Positions 25,753 to 34,564 of a stretch of DNA of 64,000 nucleotides are shown here, piece after piece (within the stretch, counting starts at the first letter, position 1; each line of letters begins with the position of its first letter). This DNA comes from an uncultured Lachnospiraceae bacterium (GTDB taxonomy: Bacteria > Bacillota > Clostridia > Lachnospirales > Lachnospiraceae), in contig CAJTQI010000004.1 of NCBI GenBank assembly GCA_910578645.1, forward strand, positions 62,001 to 126,000. The letters are read 5' to 3'. Below the pieces are notes generated by a model. The model did no database searches. It saw only the letters and a list, made by a program, of their open reading frames with translations, and was not told the origin of the DNA. The position numbers and the translations under genes are program-made.

Positions 25753-27369
25753 TTATTTGACGAGGTCCATGGGGTCGATGATGCATTCCAGCAATATGCG
25801 TCCCTCTTCTGCGAGAAATTCCCGGATGGTTTCTTTTGCATGTTCCATCGTATAAAGGCGCATAAACTTCATGTCATATGCCGCAGCCAGCTTTTCCAAA
25901 TCCGGGCTGCCGGACAAGTCCACCACCGAATAATTGTCTTTGTAGGTATAGTGCTGGTACTCTCTTACCATACCCAGATAATTATTCTTGAGTACTATGA
26001 TTTTCACTGGTACGTTAAACTGCCGCATGGTGGCAAGTTCCATCATAGACATCTGGAAAGAGCCGTCACCGCACACGGCCACTACTTGTTTTCTTCTGTC
26101 CGCCAGTTTCGCGCCCATCGCAGCGGGGATAGAATATCCCATCGTACCCATACCGCCGGTGGTCAGGAATCTGCCTTCTTTGACAATATGGTAATTGCAG
26201 GACCAAATCTGGTTCTGGCCCACGTCCGCCACATAGACCGCGTCTTCTTCCATGGATTCTGACAACATACGGATAAATTCTGCCGGGTTCACATAGTCCG
26301 GGATGGGTTTTCTGACTCTTCCCATGGTATCGCGGTATCCGTTTAACGTCTGAATCCATGCATCGTGTTCGCAGGTAAACTCTTCTTCCATAAAGTCAGA
26401 GATGATATGCTTGGCATCTCCCACAAGGGGAATGGTCGGTCCCACGTTCTTACCGATTTCCGCCGGGTCCACATCGATATGTACAAGCACTTTATTCTCC
26501 GTAATCAAGTCGGGCTGGCTAACCGCCCTGTCTGCCACTCTGGCGCCTACCATGATGAGTAAGTCCGACTCATTCATGGCGCGGTTGGCATACGGGTTTC
26601 CGTTATTTCCCACCATGCCGTAGTACATGGGATGTTTTGTGGGCATCACGCCGATTCCCATCATGGTAGAGACCACCGGTACACGGTGTTTGGTGGCAAA
26701 TTCGCGAAGCTCGTGTTCCGCATCACTAAGGAGCACGCCGCCGCCCGCACAGATAATAGGCCGTTTTGCCTTAGAAAGTTCCTTTACCACTTTCTTAATC
26801 TGTACCGCATGGCCCTTGACGGTGGGCTTATAAGTACGCATATTGACTTCCTGCGGGTATTTAAATTTGCTCACCGCAGCATTCTGAATATCGATTGGAA
26901 CGTCTATCAGGACAGGTCCCTTCCTGCCGGAATTTGCAATGTAGAATGCCTCTTTCATAATCTGCGCAATATCGTCGGCATTGCGCACCAAGTAGCTGTA
27001 TTTTACAAAAGATTCCACCGCTCCTGTGATGTCGGCTTCCTGGAATACGTCGGAGCCAAGGAGTTCGCTGTTTACCTGTCCGGTAATACATATAAGAGGA
27101 ATACTGTCCGCAAAAGCCGTGGCGATGCCGGTAATGACATTGGTGGCGCCAGGACCGGAAGTCACCGCACAGACGCCCACTTGTCCTGTCACTCTTGCGA
27201 ACCCGCTGGCCGCATGGGCAGCGTTTTGCTCCGTGCGGATAAGTATTGTCTCAACCTCAGAGTTTAGTATACTGTTGTAAAAGGGGCATATGGCCACCCC
27301 CGGATAACCAAATACATATTTTACGCCCTCTTCTTCGAGGCATTTTACGATTGCATCTGCACCTAACAT
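25753..27369 (-). CDS. ilvB: Acetolactate synthase large subunit
   Basis: The ThDP-dependent catalytic subunit, 538 residues. The catalytic Glu is in RTEQNAAHAASGFAR near residue 47. The ThDP/Mg motif is GDGSFQMSMMELATMRQFNVPVKIIVLKNN (GDG-N27-NN type) near residue 415. It carries the usual central FAD/transhydrogenase-like domain. Its 538 residues are a little shorter than the 560-590 of many IlvB proteins. It starts 44 bases after the metH stop, with AAAGG about 13 bases before the ATG. No T-box lies in that short gap. Confidence 0.95.
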   Translation of the reverse strand: MLGADAIVKCLEEEGVKYVFGYPGVAICPFYNSILNSEVETILIRTEQNAAHAASGFARVTGQVGVCAVTSGPGATNVITGIATAFADSIPLICITGQVNSELLGSDVFQEADITGAVESFVKYSYLVRNADDIAQIMKEAFYIANSGRKGPVLIDVPIDIQNAAVSKFKYPQEVNMRTYKPTVKGHAVQIKKVVKELSKAKRPIICAGGGVLLSDAEHELREFATKHRVPVVSTMMGIGVMPTKHPMYYGMVGNNGNPYANRAMNESDLLIMVGARVADRAVSQPDLITENKVLVHIDVDPAEIGKNVGPTIPLVGDAKHIISDFMEEEFTCEHDAWIQTLNGYRDTMGRVRKPIPDYVNPAEFIRMLSESMEEDAVYVADVGQNQIWSCNYHIVKEGRFLTTGGMGTMGYSIPAAMGAKLADRRKQVVAVCGDGSFQMSMMELATMRQFNVPVKIIVLKNNYLGMVREYQHYTYKDNYSVVDLSGSPDLEKLAAAYDMKFMRLYTMEHAKETIREFLAEEGRILLECIIDPMDLVK

Positions 27370-27413
27370 TCTTTAAACCACGCCTTTCTTTTAGATTCTG
27401 TGTACGCTGCCGC

Positions 27414-29885
27414 TTAACCGGAAACTTCGTCCAACTGTAATATTTTCTTAGTCAGCTTTACGGCATCTGCCGCATCCTTGGAATAACCGTCGGCGCCGAT
27501 TTCATCGGCATATTCCTGGGTGATAACTGCACCGCCTACGATGACCTTGGCATCCACATGGTTTTCCTTCGCATAGGCGATGACATGTTTCATCTGCTGC
27601 ATAGTGGTTGTCATAAGCGCCGACAGCGCTATGACCTGTGCATGGTGTTCTTTGGCGGCTTCTATGATTTTCTCCTTGGGTACGTCTTTACCCAGGTCGA
27701 TTACTTTGAAACCGTAATTTTTGAGCATCAGCGCCACCAGGTTCTTCCCGATATCATGAATATCCCCTTCCACCGTGGCGATGACGACAGTGGGCATCTC
27801 TTCTCCTGCGCGCCCGGTGGCAAGAAGAGGTTCTAAGTATTCTATGGAAGCCTTCATTGCCTCTGCGCTGGCAATCAACTGGGGCAGGAAATATTTCCCT
27901 TTGTCAAACAGTTCGCCTACTTCATTGATTGCCTTTAAGAGAGCCTCGTCCAGAAGCTCCTTGGCCTCATGGCCTTGGGCCAAGGCTTTCTTTGTATCCT
28001 CCACGATTACGCCGCCGTTTCCCTTGAGTACGTCTGCATGGAGCTTGTCTATCACAGAGAGGTTTGACGTATCCTGCTTTTGGGTTACATCAAGCCGTAT
28101 GCCTGTGCCTGTCTGGGCAGTTATCCCTAAAGCCTCCCTTTTGGCTCTCACGGCATCCATAAGCCGGATATAGCGTAGGTCTGCCCCCTCTTTGTTTAAG
28201 AGCAGGTCGGAGGCGAAGGCACAGCTTACAAGCAATTCCTGGGAAGGATTGGCAATTGCCATGGTAAGCCCTGCCTGGATTGCCATAGTTAAGAAGGTGG
28301 TGTTGACGAAACTGCGTTCCGGAAGGCCGAAAGAGATATTTGACAAGCCGCAGATTGTGGCCAAGCCGTTTTTCTTACAGTAGCGGATTGTCTCCAATGT
28401 CTCAAGGGCCGCCGTCTTGTTTGCGCCTACGGTGGTCACAAGACCATCTACCACGATATCTTCTTTACGCATACCAAGCTCACAGGCCCGTGCCTGTATT
28501 TTTTCTATAATCGAAATCTTCTCTTTCAAATTCTTGGGAAGTCCTTCGTCGGACAATGGCAGAAGGACAAACATTGCACCATACTTTTTTGCAATGGGCA
28601 AAAGAGAGTCAAATTTTACTTTCTCATAGGAGATGGAGTTAATCAATGCCCGGCCCGGATATCTGCGCAGCGCTGCCTCCAGCACATCCACATGGCTGGA
28701 ATCCAAGGACAAGGGCAAACTGGTTATACCGCTCACGGTTTCAATCGCCTGCAGCATCAAGGCTTTCTCGTCTATGCCGCCCATCCCCATATTGATATCC
28801 AGAATCCCGGCGCCGCATGCCTCCTGTTCTTCGGCGAAATCTGCCACCATGTCCATCTTACCTGCACGGAGCTGTTCTTGCAGCTTTTTCTTGCCGGTAG
28901 GATTAATCCGCTCCCCGACAATAATAAAATTGTCGTCTAAACCGAATGCTACCGTCTTTCTTTCACTTGTCAGGTAACGCTTGTCAGGTAATTTTCTCTG
29001 TGGAAACCTCATGTTGCCGACATGTTTATAGGTTGCGGCTATATGGTCCGGCGTCGTGCCGCAGCAGCCTCCCACGATGGACGCCCCTGCCTCCACCAAG
29101 GTTTCCATACAGGCGCCAAACTCCTCGGCATCCATATCATAGACGGTATTTCCGCTTTCATCCAAAGAGGGAAGACCTGCGTTTGGTTTGGCGATAACCG
29201 GAATAGAGGTCACAGATGCCATCTGCCTCACAATGTCAACCATTTTGTCAGGCCCCACGGAACAGTTCATTCCCACTGCGTCGGCGCCCAGGCTTTCTAA
29301 CACTACCGCCGCAGTAACCGCGTCCGTGCCGTAGAGAGTCCTTCCATCCGACTCAAATGTCATGGTTGCCATCACAGGCAAGTCGCAGGTTTCCTTCGCT
29401 GCAATGAGCGCCGCCCTGGTTTCCTGGAGACTCATCATCGTCTCCACCACAAGAAGGTCGACACCTGCTTCGACAAGATAGCCTATCTGCTCTTTGTATA
29501 TGTCGATTAATTGTTCAAAATCCAGGCGCCCCATCGGTGCAAGCTGTTCCCCCGTCATGGTGATGTCGCCTGCTACATAAGCCTTGTGACCCACGGCTTC
29601 TTTTGACAGCGCCACCAAATCCAGGTTCATCTGGCGTATCTGTGCTTCCAAACCGTATTCTTTCAGTTTGATGCGGTTCGCCGTAAATGTGGGTGCATAG
29701 ACAATCTTCGTGCCTGCCTCCACGAACGCCCTCTGCAGCGCCGTCATAGTTTCACGGTTTTCCAATATCCACTGTTCCGGGCACACCCCCGTGGGCATGC
29801 CTTTCTTTTGGAGATTGGAGCCCGTGGCGCCGTCCAGGATAATGGGAGTCTCTTGTATAAGTGCGCAAAATTGTTGTTTATTCAT
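27414..29885 (-). CDS. metH: Cobalamin-dependent methionine synthase (short form)
   Basis: Transfers methyl from 5-methyl-THF via cobalamin to homocysteine. The 823-residue product has, in order, a homocysteine-binding domain (zinc Cys in MNCSVGP and GGCCGTTPDHI), a pterin-binding domain (VGERINPTGKKK, DINMGMGG), a cap, and a B12-binding domain (GDIHDIGKN with the cobalt-ligand His). The C-terminal SAM-dependent reactivation domain of E. coli MetH is absent, as in many Clostridia. The ATG at 29885 overlaps the lipoprotein stop by 8 bases (ATGAATAA). Longer ORF starts upstream would overlap that gene. Confidence 0.93.
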   Translation of the reverse strand: MNKQQFCALIQETPIILDGATGSNLQKKGMPTGVCPEQWILENRETMTALQRAFVEAGTKIVYAPTFTANRIKLKEYGLEAQIRQMNLDLVALSKEAVGHKAYVAGDITMTGEQLAPMGRLDFEQLIDIYKEQIGYLVEAGVDLLVVETMMSLQETRAALIAAKETCDLPVMATMTFESDGRTLYGTDAVTAAVVLESLGADAVGMNCSVGPDKMVDIVRQMASVTSIPVIAKPNAGLPSLDESGNTVYDMDAEEFGACMETLVEAGASIVGGCCGTTPDHIAATYKHVGNMRFPQRKLPDKRYLTSERKTVAFGLDDNFIIVGERINPTGKKKLQEQLRAGKMDMVADFAEEQEACGAGILDINMGMGGIDEKALMLQAIETVSGITSLPLSLDSSHVDVLEAALRRYPGRALINSISYEKVKFDSLLPIAKKYGAMFVLLPLSDEGLPKNLKEKISIIEKIQARACELGMRKEDIVVDGLVTTVGANKTAALETLETIRYCKKNGLATICGLSNISFGLPERSFVNTTFLTMAIQAGLTMAIANPSQELLVSCAFASDLLLNKEGADLRYIRLMDAVRAKREALGITAQTGTGIRLDVTQKQDTSNLSVIDKLHADVLKGNGGVIVEDTKKALAQGHEAKELLDEALLKAINEVGELFDKGKYFLPQLIASAEAMKASIEYLEPLLATGRAGEEMPTVVIATVEGDIHDIGKNLVALMLKNYGFKVIDLGKDVPKEKIIEAAKEHHAQVIALSALMTTTMQQMKHVIAYAKENHVDAKVIVGGAVITQEYADEIGADGYSKDAADAVKLTKKILQLDEVSG

Positions 29886-30522
29886 CTTGCTGTGTACTCT
29901 CCTGTGTAGAATCTTGCGTCGGTTCTTCCTCATAGAAAACCGTATCGTCGGTATCGAAATTATCCTCGGTTTCTTCCGGTTCATCCCCGGTTTGTCCCGA
30001 CTCATCATCTTCCGTCTTATTTAAATAACCACCGCCAAGGATACTGTTTTCCTCCGTGTAAGTTACACCCTCTCCTTCGGGAATTTCTCCGTGCAGGATA
30101 GAGATAATATATTGGATTCTGACATTCGCCCTGTCATAATACTCCCTTGCCGCCTGTGCGAGTGCTTCGTCAAAGACTTCCGCCTCATAAGCCTGGTGGT
30201 ACAGCGACACCGCCTGTTTCATGTTCTCGTCCGCTTCATCCGCCAGGCTGTCCACCGCCGAAAATCTGTCCGGCACTTCAAGTCCCGCCATCCATGTAAA
30301 TTCTGCCTGTAATTGGTCCAAATAGGAAAGTAATTGGTCCGCTGCATCTTCCGATGAAGCGTCAATGGAATTCATGTTGTCATTGAACGTTGCGATATGT
30401 TCAAAAAAGGTGTTCATATCATTCTGGTATACCGTTAACGTCTCGTCTTCACCGCAGGCTACGAGCATTGCAGTGCACAGTAAACTGAAACAGAGAATCG
30501 CAAATTTTCTAAATATTTTCAA
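29878..30522 (-). CDS. Putative lipoprotein, uncharacterised
   Basis: A secreted, lipid-anchored protein of 214 residues. A TTG start at 30522 is supported by GGAGG seven bases upstream and gives a textbook signal: FRKFAILCFSLLCTAMLVAC, with lipobox LVAC and acylated Cys near residue 23. The body is helical (NDMNTFFEHIATFND..., DSLADEADENMKQAVSLYHQAYEAEVFDEALAQAAREYYDRANVRIQYIISIL). The last 45 residues are Asp/Glu/Thr-rich and probably disordered. It overlaps metH by 8 bases. It has no known role. Confidence 0.75.
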   Translation of the reverse strand: MKIFRKFAILCFSLLCTAMLVACGEDETLTVYQNDMNTFFEHIATFNDNMNSIDASSEDAADQLLSYLDQLQAEFTWMAGLEVPDRFSAVDSLADEADENMKQAVSLYHQAYEAEVFDEALAQAAREYYDRANVRIQYIISILHGEIPEGEGVTYTEENSILGGGYLNKTEDDESGQTGDEPEETEDNFDTDDTVFYEEEPTQDSTQESTQQDE

Positions 30523-30580
30523 GCCTAAACCTCCAACCCAATTCCTATGCAGTAGATAATTGCTGCCGAAGAATACGTGT

Positions 30581-31219
30581 TTATTTCGTACCGAATATAC
30601 GGTCACCTGCGTCCCCAAGTCCGGGGCAGATATAAGCATGTTCATTCAGGCAGCGGTCTACATGTCCCACATAAATTTGGATATCAGGATGGTCCTTTTG
30701 CAGCTTCTCCAATCCCTCCGGTGCTGCGATGATGCACATAAATTTGATATACCTGCCGCCATGCTGCTTAATAAATTTAACGGCCTCGGAACCGGAGCCT
30801 CCGGTTGCGAGCATGGGGTCCACAACTACAATCGTCCGCTGCTCAATGGGTTCGGGCAGTTTACAGTAATATTCATGAGGGTCATGTGTCTCCGGGTCCC
30901 TGTAAAGTCCGATATGGCCTACCTTAGCGCTGGGCACGAGTGCCAGGATTCCGTTTACCATGCCAAGCCCTGCCCTGAGGATTGGTACTACTGCTAACTT
31001 CTTGCCCGCAAGCCTGGGCGTCATACATGTCTCGATAGGCGTCTGTACTTCCACATCCTCAAGAGGCAGGTCGCTTAACGCCTCATATCCCATCAGCATA
31101 GCGATTTCTTCAATGCATTTACGAAACTCGTTGGTCCCTGTATTAACGTCCCTGAGTTGGGAAATCTTATGCTGAATCAATGGATGGCTCATGATAAAAA
31201 TATTTTCTCTTTTTTCCAT
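30581..31219 (-). CDS. upp: Uracil phosphoribosyltransferase
   Basis: Salvages uracil to UMP with PRPP. The 212-residue product carries the PRPP-binding loop VVVDPMLATGGSG near residue 130 and the uracil-binding C-terminal YICPGLGDAGDRIFGT motif. It opens with the HPLIQHKISQLRD family signature after a short N-terminus. AAAGGGG precedes the ATG. A clean promoter sits about 50 bases upstream. Confidence 0.95.
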   Translation of the reverse strand: MEKRENIFIMSHPLIQHKISQLRDVNTGTNEFRKCIEEIAMLMGYEALSDLPLEDVEVQTPIETCMTPRLAGKKLAVVPILRAGLGMVNGILALVPSAKVGHIGLYRDPETHDPHEYYCKLPEPIEQRTIVVVDPMLATGGSGSEAVKFIKQHGGRYIKFMCIIAAPEGLEKLQKDHPDIQIYVGHVDRCLNEHAYICPGLGDAGDRIFGTK

Positions 31220-31270
31220 CTTTTGTCCCCTTTAGCTTTTTATTACGTCCGCTTTTGTTCCTATCTATAG

Positions 31271-31299
31271 ATAGTACTGATTTCCGGCGTGCAAGTCAA
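31271..31299 (-). promoter_or_regulatory. sigma-A promoter for upp
   Basis: TTGACT (31299-31294) and TACTAT (31276-31271) on the minus strand with a 17-base spacer. Predicted start near 31264 leaves a leader of about 45 bases with no PyrR or riboswitch motif. Confidence 0.72.
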
Positions 31300-31352
31300 T
31301 AACTTTTTCATATATTCATCTGCGGAAAAGTGTTCCCGGAACTGCCCAAAAC

Positions 31353-31427
31353 ATAAAAAACGAGCTTCGCTCTTTTGCGAGATTTGCCTGCGGCAAACTC
31401 GGATAAGCAGAGGAATTTCCTATACCA
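31353..31427 (+). repeat. Dispersed structured repeat, copy B
   Basis: Shares with copies A and C an A-tract, a stem GAGC/GCTC, TTTGCC/GGCAAA, and CTCGGATAAGC...GGAATTTCC, over about 65 bases. It lies between upp and the HMA gene. On the minus strand its end reads as a stem GAGC-GAA-GCTC followed by TTTTTT, so it can back up the terminator at 31434-31462. Confidence 0.75.
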
Positions 31428-31433
31428 TGAAAT

Positions 31434-31462
31434 AAGGAGCTGTTATGCGATAACAGCTCCTT
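31434..31462 (-). terminator. Terminator of the arsR-HMA unit
   Basis: A perfect 13-base stem (AAGGAGCTGTTAT with its complement) around a three-base loop, starting about 14 bases after the HMA stop codon, followed on the minus strand by TATTTC. It is strong in pairing but its T-tract is short. Copy B of the repeat lies just beyond. Confidence 0.75.
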
Positions 31463-31476
31463 ACGGCATCAAGAAC

Positions 31477-31695
31477 TTATAATTCGATTTCACAGTCCGG
31501 CTCCACTTTCCGGCATGCCTTCAATACTTTCTTCATGACTGCTTTTTCATCCGCCCCTTCGGCAAACTCCACCTTCATCTTCTGTGTCATGAAACTTACT
31601 ACCGCGTCTGCGACGCCCTCTGTCTTTTTGGCTGCCTCCTGCATCTTCTCTGCGCAGTTGGCACAGTCTACCTCAATCTTATACGTTTTGTTCAT
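31477..31695 (-). CDS. Heavy-metal-associated (HMA) domain protein, metallochaperone-like
   Basis: A 72-residue single HMA domain, Atx1/CopZ-like in size. The metal site reads DCANCAEKM (Cys-x2-Cys) near residue 10. The start at 31695 is chosen because GGGGATTTAC precedes it. A longer ATG at 31725 adds ten residues. It begins 42 bases after the arsR stop, so the two are likely one transcript. In relatives such a pair usually precedes a P-type metal ATPase. None is present here: a terminator follows. Confidence 0.87.
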   Translation of the reverse strand: MNKTYKIEVDCANCAEKMQEAAKKTEGVADAVVSFMTQKMKVEFAEGADEKAVMKKVLKACRKVEPDCEIEL

Positions 31696-31737
31696 GTAAA
31701 TCCCCATACCTTTCCGTACCTGCAAACATTTTTCAGT

Positions 31738-32112
31738 CTACTCTTCCACATGCTCCATTCCCATGCTGAGGATGGAGCGGACATGCTCGTCATCCAACGA
31801 ATAGTAGATGGACTTGCCCTCCCGCCTGAACTTCACTAGCTTGGATGTCTTGAGTATTCTAAGCTGATGGCTTACGGAGGACTGGCTTAGGTTTAGCAGC
31901 CTGGCAATATCGTTTACACACAGCTCATTCTCAAACATGGAATAGAGTATCTTGATTCTGGTGGAATCCCCGAACACTTTAAACAGTTCCGCCAGGTCGT
32001 ATAAGATTTCGTCATCCGGCTGTCTGTCCAGTATCTTCTCTACGATATCCTCCTGTGCCGCCTGCATTTCTTGTTGTCTGGCCTGTGTCTTGACTGTACC
32101 TGCCTCCGCCAT
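31738..32112 (-). CDS. ArsR/SmtB family metal-responsive repressor
   Basis: A winged-helix repressor of 124 residues. The helix-turn-helix is ELCVNDIARLLNLSQSSVSHQLRILKTSKLV. The alpha-3 Cys (ELCV) matches the CadC/ArsR type metal-site position, but the full ELCVCDL pair is not present (Asn replaces Cys), so the metal ligands may differ. The start at 32112 is supported by GGGAGACGCC. The longer ORF start at 32199 is not. A perfect palindrome lies 79 bases upstream. Cd, Zn or As as inducer cannot be told apart. Confidence 0.87.
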   Translation of the reverse strand: MAEAGTVKTQARQQEMQAAQEDIVEKILDRQPDDEILYDLAELFKVFGDSTRIKILYSMFENELCVNDIARLLNLSQSSVSHQLRILKTSKLVKFRREGKSIYYSLDDEHVRSILSMGMEHVEE

Positions 32113-32190
32113 GGCGTCTCCCTTCCCTCGTCCATAGTGTACTGTATGGAATATATTAAGGCAAATCAGTACACCAGGGATGTTGCATGT

Positions 32191-32217
32191 ATATTTCAAT
32201 ACGCCGTATTGAAATAT
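32191..32217. promoter_or_regulatory. Perfect 27-base palindrome, candidate ArsR operator
   Basis: Two 13-base arms (ATATTTCAATACG and its complement) flank one central base. The TTTCAA...TTGAAA core is the half-site style of ArsR/SmtB operators. It lies between the arsR start (32112) and the probable upstream promoter, well placed for autoregulation. Binding by this particular ArsR is inference. Confidence 0.65.
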
Positions 32218-32279
32218 TTAAAGTTGCGACAAGAAATCTGAATAGTCTGTATATGATAGGTATACATCTAAAATATACA

Positions 32280-32305
32280 AACATATGATTAATTGTTCAT
32301 ATGTT
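32280..32305. promoter_or_regulatory. Second inverted repeat upstream of arsR
   Basis: Arms AACATATGA (32280-32288) and TCATATGTT (32297-32305), 8 bases apart, 9-base arms. The AACATATGA...TCATATGTT pattern also resembles an SmtB/CzrA-type operator. A TATAAT (32305-32310, plus strand) abuts it. It may serve arsR or an undetected plus-strand transcript. Confidence 0.45.
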
Positions 32306-32354
32306 ATAATAATACAAGTAAACAGAAATGTCAACCAGGAAAAAGTATACACTT

Positions 32355-33602
32355 TTATTTCCGTATCTGTCCGTTCCCACGTATCATATATTTGTAGGCA
32401 GTCAGCTCACGGAGCCCCATAGGCCCTCTGGCATGAAGCTTCTGGGTACTGATTCCGATTTCTGCGCCGAAGCCAAACTCGAATCCGTCCGTAAAACGTG
32501 TGGAGGCATTGACATAGACACAGGCCGCGTCCACGCCTTGTAAAAACTGCTCGGCATGTTCTGCGTTCTCGGTCAGTATGGCATCGGAATGTTTCGTGTT
32601 ATATTGGTTGATATGGCTGACAGCTTCTTCCACCGAGGTAACTGTCTTCATAGATATAATATAATCCAGGTATTCCGTGCCATAGTCTTCCTGCGTTGCT
32701 TCCATAGCCTGAGGAAGCAATTCCCGTACTTTTTTGTCTCCCCGTATTTCCACGTTTTTTGCCTGCAACGCCTCTCCGAGGGCAGGAAGCAGGCGTTTCG
32801 CGATTTTCTCATGTACAAGCAGTGATTCACAGGCGTTACACACGCCGATTCGCTGTGTCTTGGCATTGATAATAATGGGAATGGCTTTTTCGATGTCGGC
32901 GTCTTCGTCCACATAAATGTGGCAGTTCCCCGTTCCCGTTTCAATCACCGGAATGGTGCTGTTCTCCACTACGGCCCGAATTAATCCGGCGCCCCCTCTG
33001 GGAATCAATACGTCCACATACTGTTTTAGCTGCATAAAGGCAGTGGTCACCGCCCTGTCATTGTGGGCAATAAGCTGTACCGCATCTGCCGGAATATTTT
33101 CCTGGGTCAGTGTCTTTCTGATAATTTCCGTAATTTCCCTATTGGAAAAAAAAGCATCTTTACCGCCCTTTAGGATAACTGCATTGCCTGTTTTAAAGCA
33201 AAGAGCGAAGGCATCCGCTGTCACATTGGGCCTGGCTTCGTAAATCATGCCGATTACGCCCATGGGAACCCGGACTTTGTCAATATGAAGGCCGTTTGGC
33301 CTGTCGAACGATTCCATAATCTCTCCCACGGGGTCTTCCAACTCCACAATCTGGCGCAATCCTTCCGACATGCCGTCAATCCTCTCAGGCATCAACCGCA
33401 GACGGTCTAAGAGAGCTTGTGACATCCCGCTCTGCTTCGCCGCCTCATAGTCTTCCCGGTTTGCTTTTAGGATGCATTCTTTGGATGCCGACAGCGCAGA
33501 TGAAACGGCGTACAGCGCTTTATTTTTCTGTTCGCTCGTCAGTTTTTGCAACTCATATTTTGCCTGAACGGCATTTTGACCCAATATATCTAAATATTCC
33601 AT
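32355..33602 (-). CDS. proA: Gamma-glutamyl phosphate reductase
   Basis: Second enzyme of proline synthesis, reducing glutamyl 5-phosphate to glutamate semialdehyde. The 415-residue product has the family motif VPMGVIGMIYEARPNVTADAF near residue 115, the active-site Cys in VCNACESLLV near residue 255, and the conserved C-terminal LHARGPMGLRELTAYKY segment. AAAGGAG precedes the ATG. It is separated from proB by two small genes but on the same strand. Confidence 0.95.
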   Translation of the reverse strand: MEYLDILGQNAVQAKYELQKLTSEQKNKALYAVSSALSASKECILKANREDYEAAKQSGMSQALLDRLRLMPERIDGMSEGLRQIVELEDPVGEIMESFDRPNGLHIDKVRVPMGVIGMIYEARPNVTADAFALCFKTGNAVILKGGKDAFFSNREITEIIRKTLTQENIPADAVQLIAHNDRAVTTAFMQLKQYVDVLIPRGGAGLIRAVVENSTIPVIETGTGNCHIYVDEDADIEKAIPIIINAKTQRIGVCNACESLLVHEKIAKRLLPALGEALQAKNVEIRGDKKVRELLPQAMEATQEDYGTEYLDYIISMKTVTSVEEAVSHINQYNTKHSDAILTENAEHAEQFLQGVDAACVYVNASTRFTDGFEFGFGAEIGISTQKLHARGPMGLRELTAYKYMIRGNGQIRK

Positions 33603-33677
33603 GGAAGTACTCCTTTCGCCTTGTGATAAATTCCCATGTATACATTTTACATCTTCATCTCAAATTTATGGATGCCG

Positions 33678-34337
33678 TCAAACTATCCCTTTTTCCGTGA
33701 TTATCATATCCGGCCTGATATCATGGGGCTCGTATGGAATGCGGGCAACAATCTGGCAGTCATAGGCAAGGGCTGTCAGGCTCATGGAAAAGCAAAGACG
33801 TGCCTCCAGGCATTCCAGATACTTATCGTAGAATCCGCCGCCATAACCGATGCGGTGTCTGTCTTTGTCAAATACTGCGCCAGGCATCCACATCATTGCC
33901 CTTAGGGATTGTCTGTCTTCCCTGTCAACGGCCGTACGGAATGCATGCATCCATTCCGGAAAAGAAACGCTCTCGTCCGGTTCGGGAATCCCACGGTATC
34001 CCGCATGAAGGGAATGGAAAGATGTGATTTGCCAAAATTCCATCCTATCGCCTGCCACCTTCGGTACAAACACATATTTTCCCGCCGCAAGAGCCTCTTC
34101 TATCAACTGCGCCGTATCGACTTCGCTTTTGTAACTTGCGTAGGCAAGCACCACGTCGGCCTCTTTGTACTGCGGCATACCTGTGAGAATATCGCGGATG
34201 CGCCTGTCATGTCGGGCCTTGTCCGGTTGGGGAATGCAGTCACGGATTTTTAGGGTTTCTTTGCGGAGTGTTTTCTTCATCTGCCGAATCTTTGTTTTTT
34301 CTTCTCCGGCTCTACTTTCCGCTAAGGTATCATTCAT
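33678..34337 (-). CDS. 5-formyltetrahydrofolate cyclo-ligase
   Basis: Converts 5-formyl-THF to methenyl-THF (MTHFS). The 219-residue product has KKTLRKETLKIRD near the start, a glycine-rich substrate segment, and the C-terminal signature DKDRHRIGYGGGFYDKYLE. The ATG at 34337 follows GGGGAAAATA and overlaps the DUF896 stop by 8 bases (ATGAATGA), so translation is probably coupled. It sits between proA and the DUF896 gene. Confidence 0.9.
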   Translation of the reverse strand: MNDTLAESRAGEEKTKIRQMKKTLRKETLKIRDCIPQPDKARHDRRIRDILTGMPQYKEADVVLAYASYKSEVDTAQLIEEALAAGKYVFVPKVAGDRMEFWQITSFHSLHAGYRGIPEPDESVSFPEWMHAFRTAVDREDRQSLRAMMWMPGAVFDKDRHRIGYGGGFYDKYLECLEARLCFSMSLTALAYDCQIVARIPYEPHDIRPDMIITEKGIV

Positions 34338-34551
34338 TATTTTCCCCATATTTTTTGCCCAGGTCTGTGACCGAGCCGTCCTTTTCTACGATAGAAATGT
34401 TGTTAAGCTGTCCTCTCAAATTCGCCCGTACATTCGCCACATACGCCTGGCGCAGTTCTTTCTGCTCTGCTTTCTCGGCATCGCTTAAACCTTCCTCCTG
34501 GGATTTATGGTATAATTCATTGATTCTGTCTGTCATCTGCTCGACTGTCAT
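34330..34551 (-). CDS. DUF896 family protein
   Basis: A small 73-residue helical-hairpin protein of the YnzC family, function unknown. It contains DRINELYHKSQEEGLSDAEKAEQKELRQAYVANVRANLRGQL followed by IVEKDG, the family fingerprint. The start at 34551 has AAGGAGACGAT upstream. The long ORF start at 34602 would overlap proB. It begins 13 bases after the proB stop. Confidence 0.88.
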   Translation of the reverse strand: MTVEQMTDRINELYHKSQEEGLSDAEKAEQKELRQAYVANVRANLRGQLNNISIVEKDGSVTDLGKKYGENNE

Positions 34552-34564
34552 ATCGTCTCCTTTC

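Noticed and set aside
25288..26262. 324-residue plus-strand ORF antisense to ilvB and ilvN
   Set aside because: It is the complement of well-supported ilvB and ilvN coding sequence; its composition is that of a shadow frame.
29878..30645. The longer start (30645) for the lipoprotein
   Set aside because: It would overlap upp by 65 bases and spoil the lipoprotein signal; the TTG at 30522 has GGAGG and a clean lipobox.
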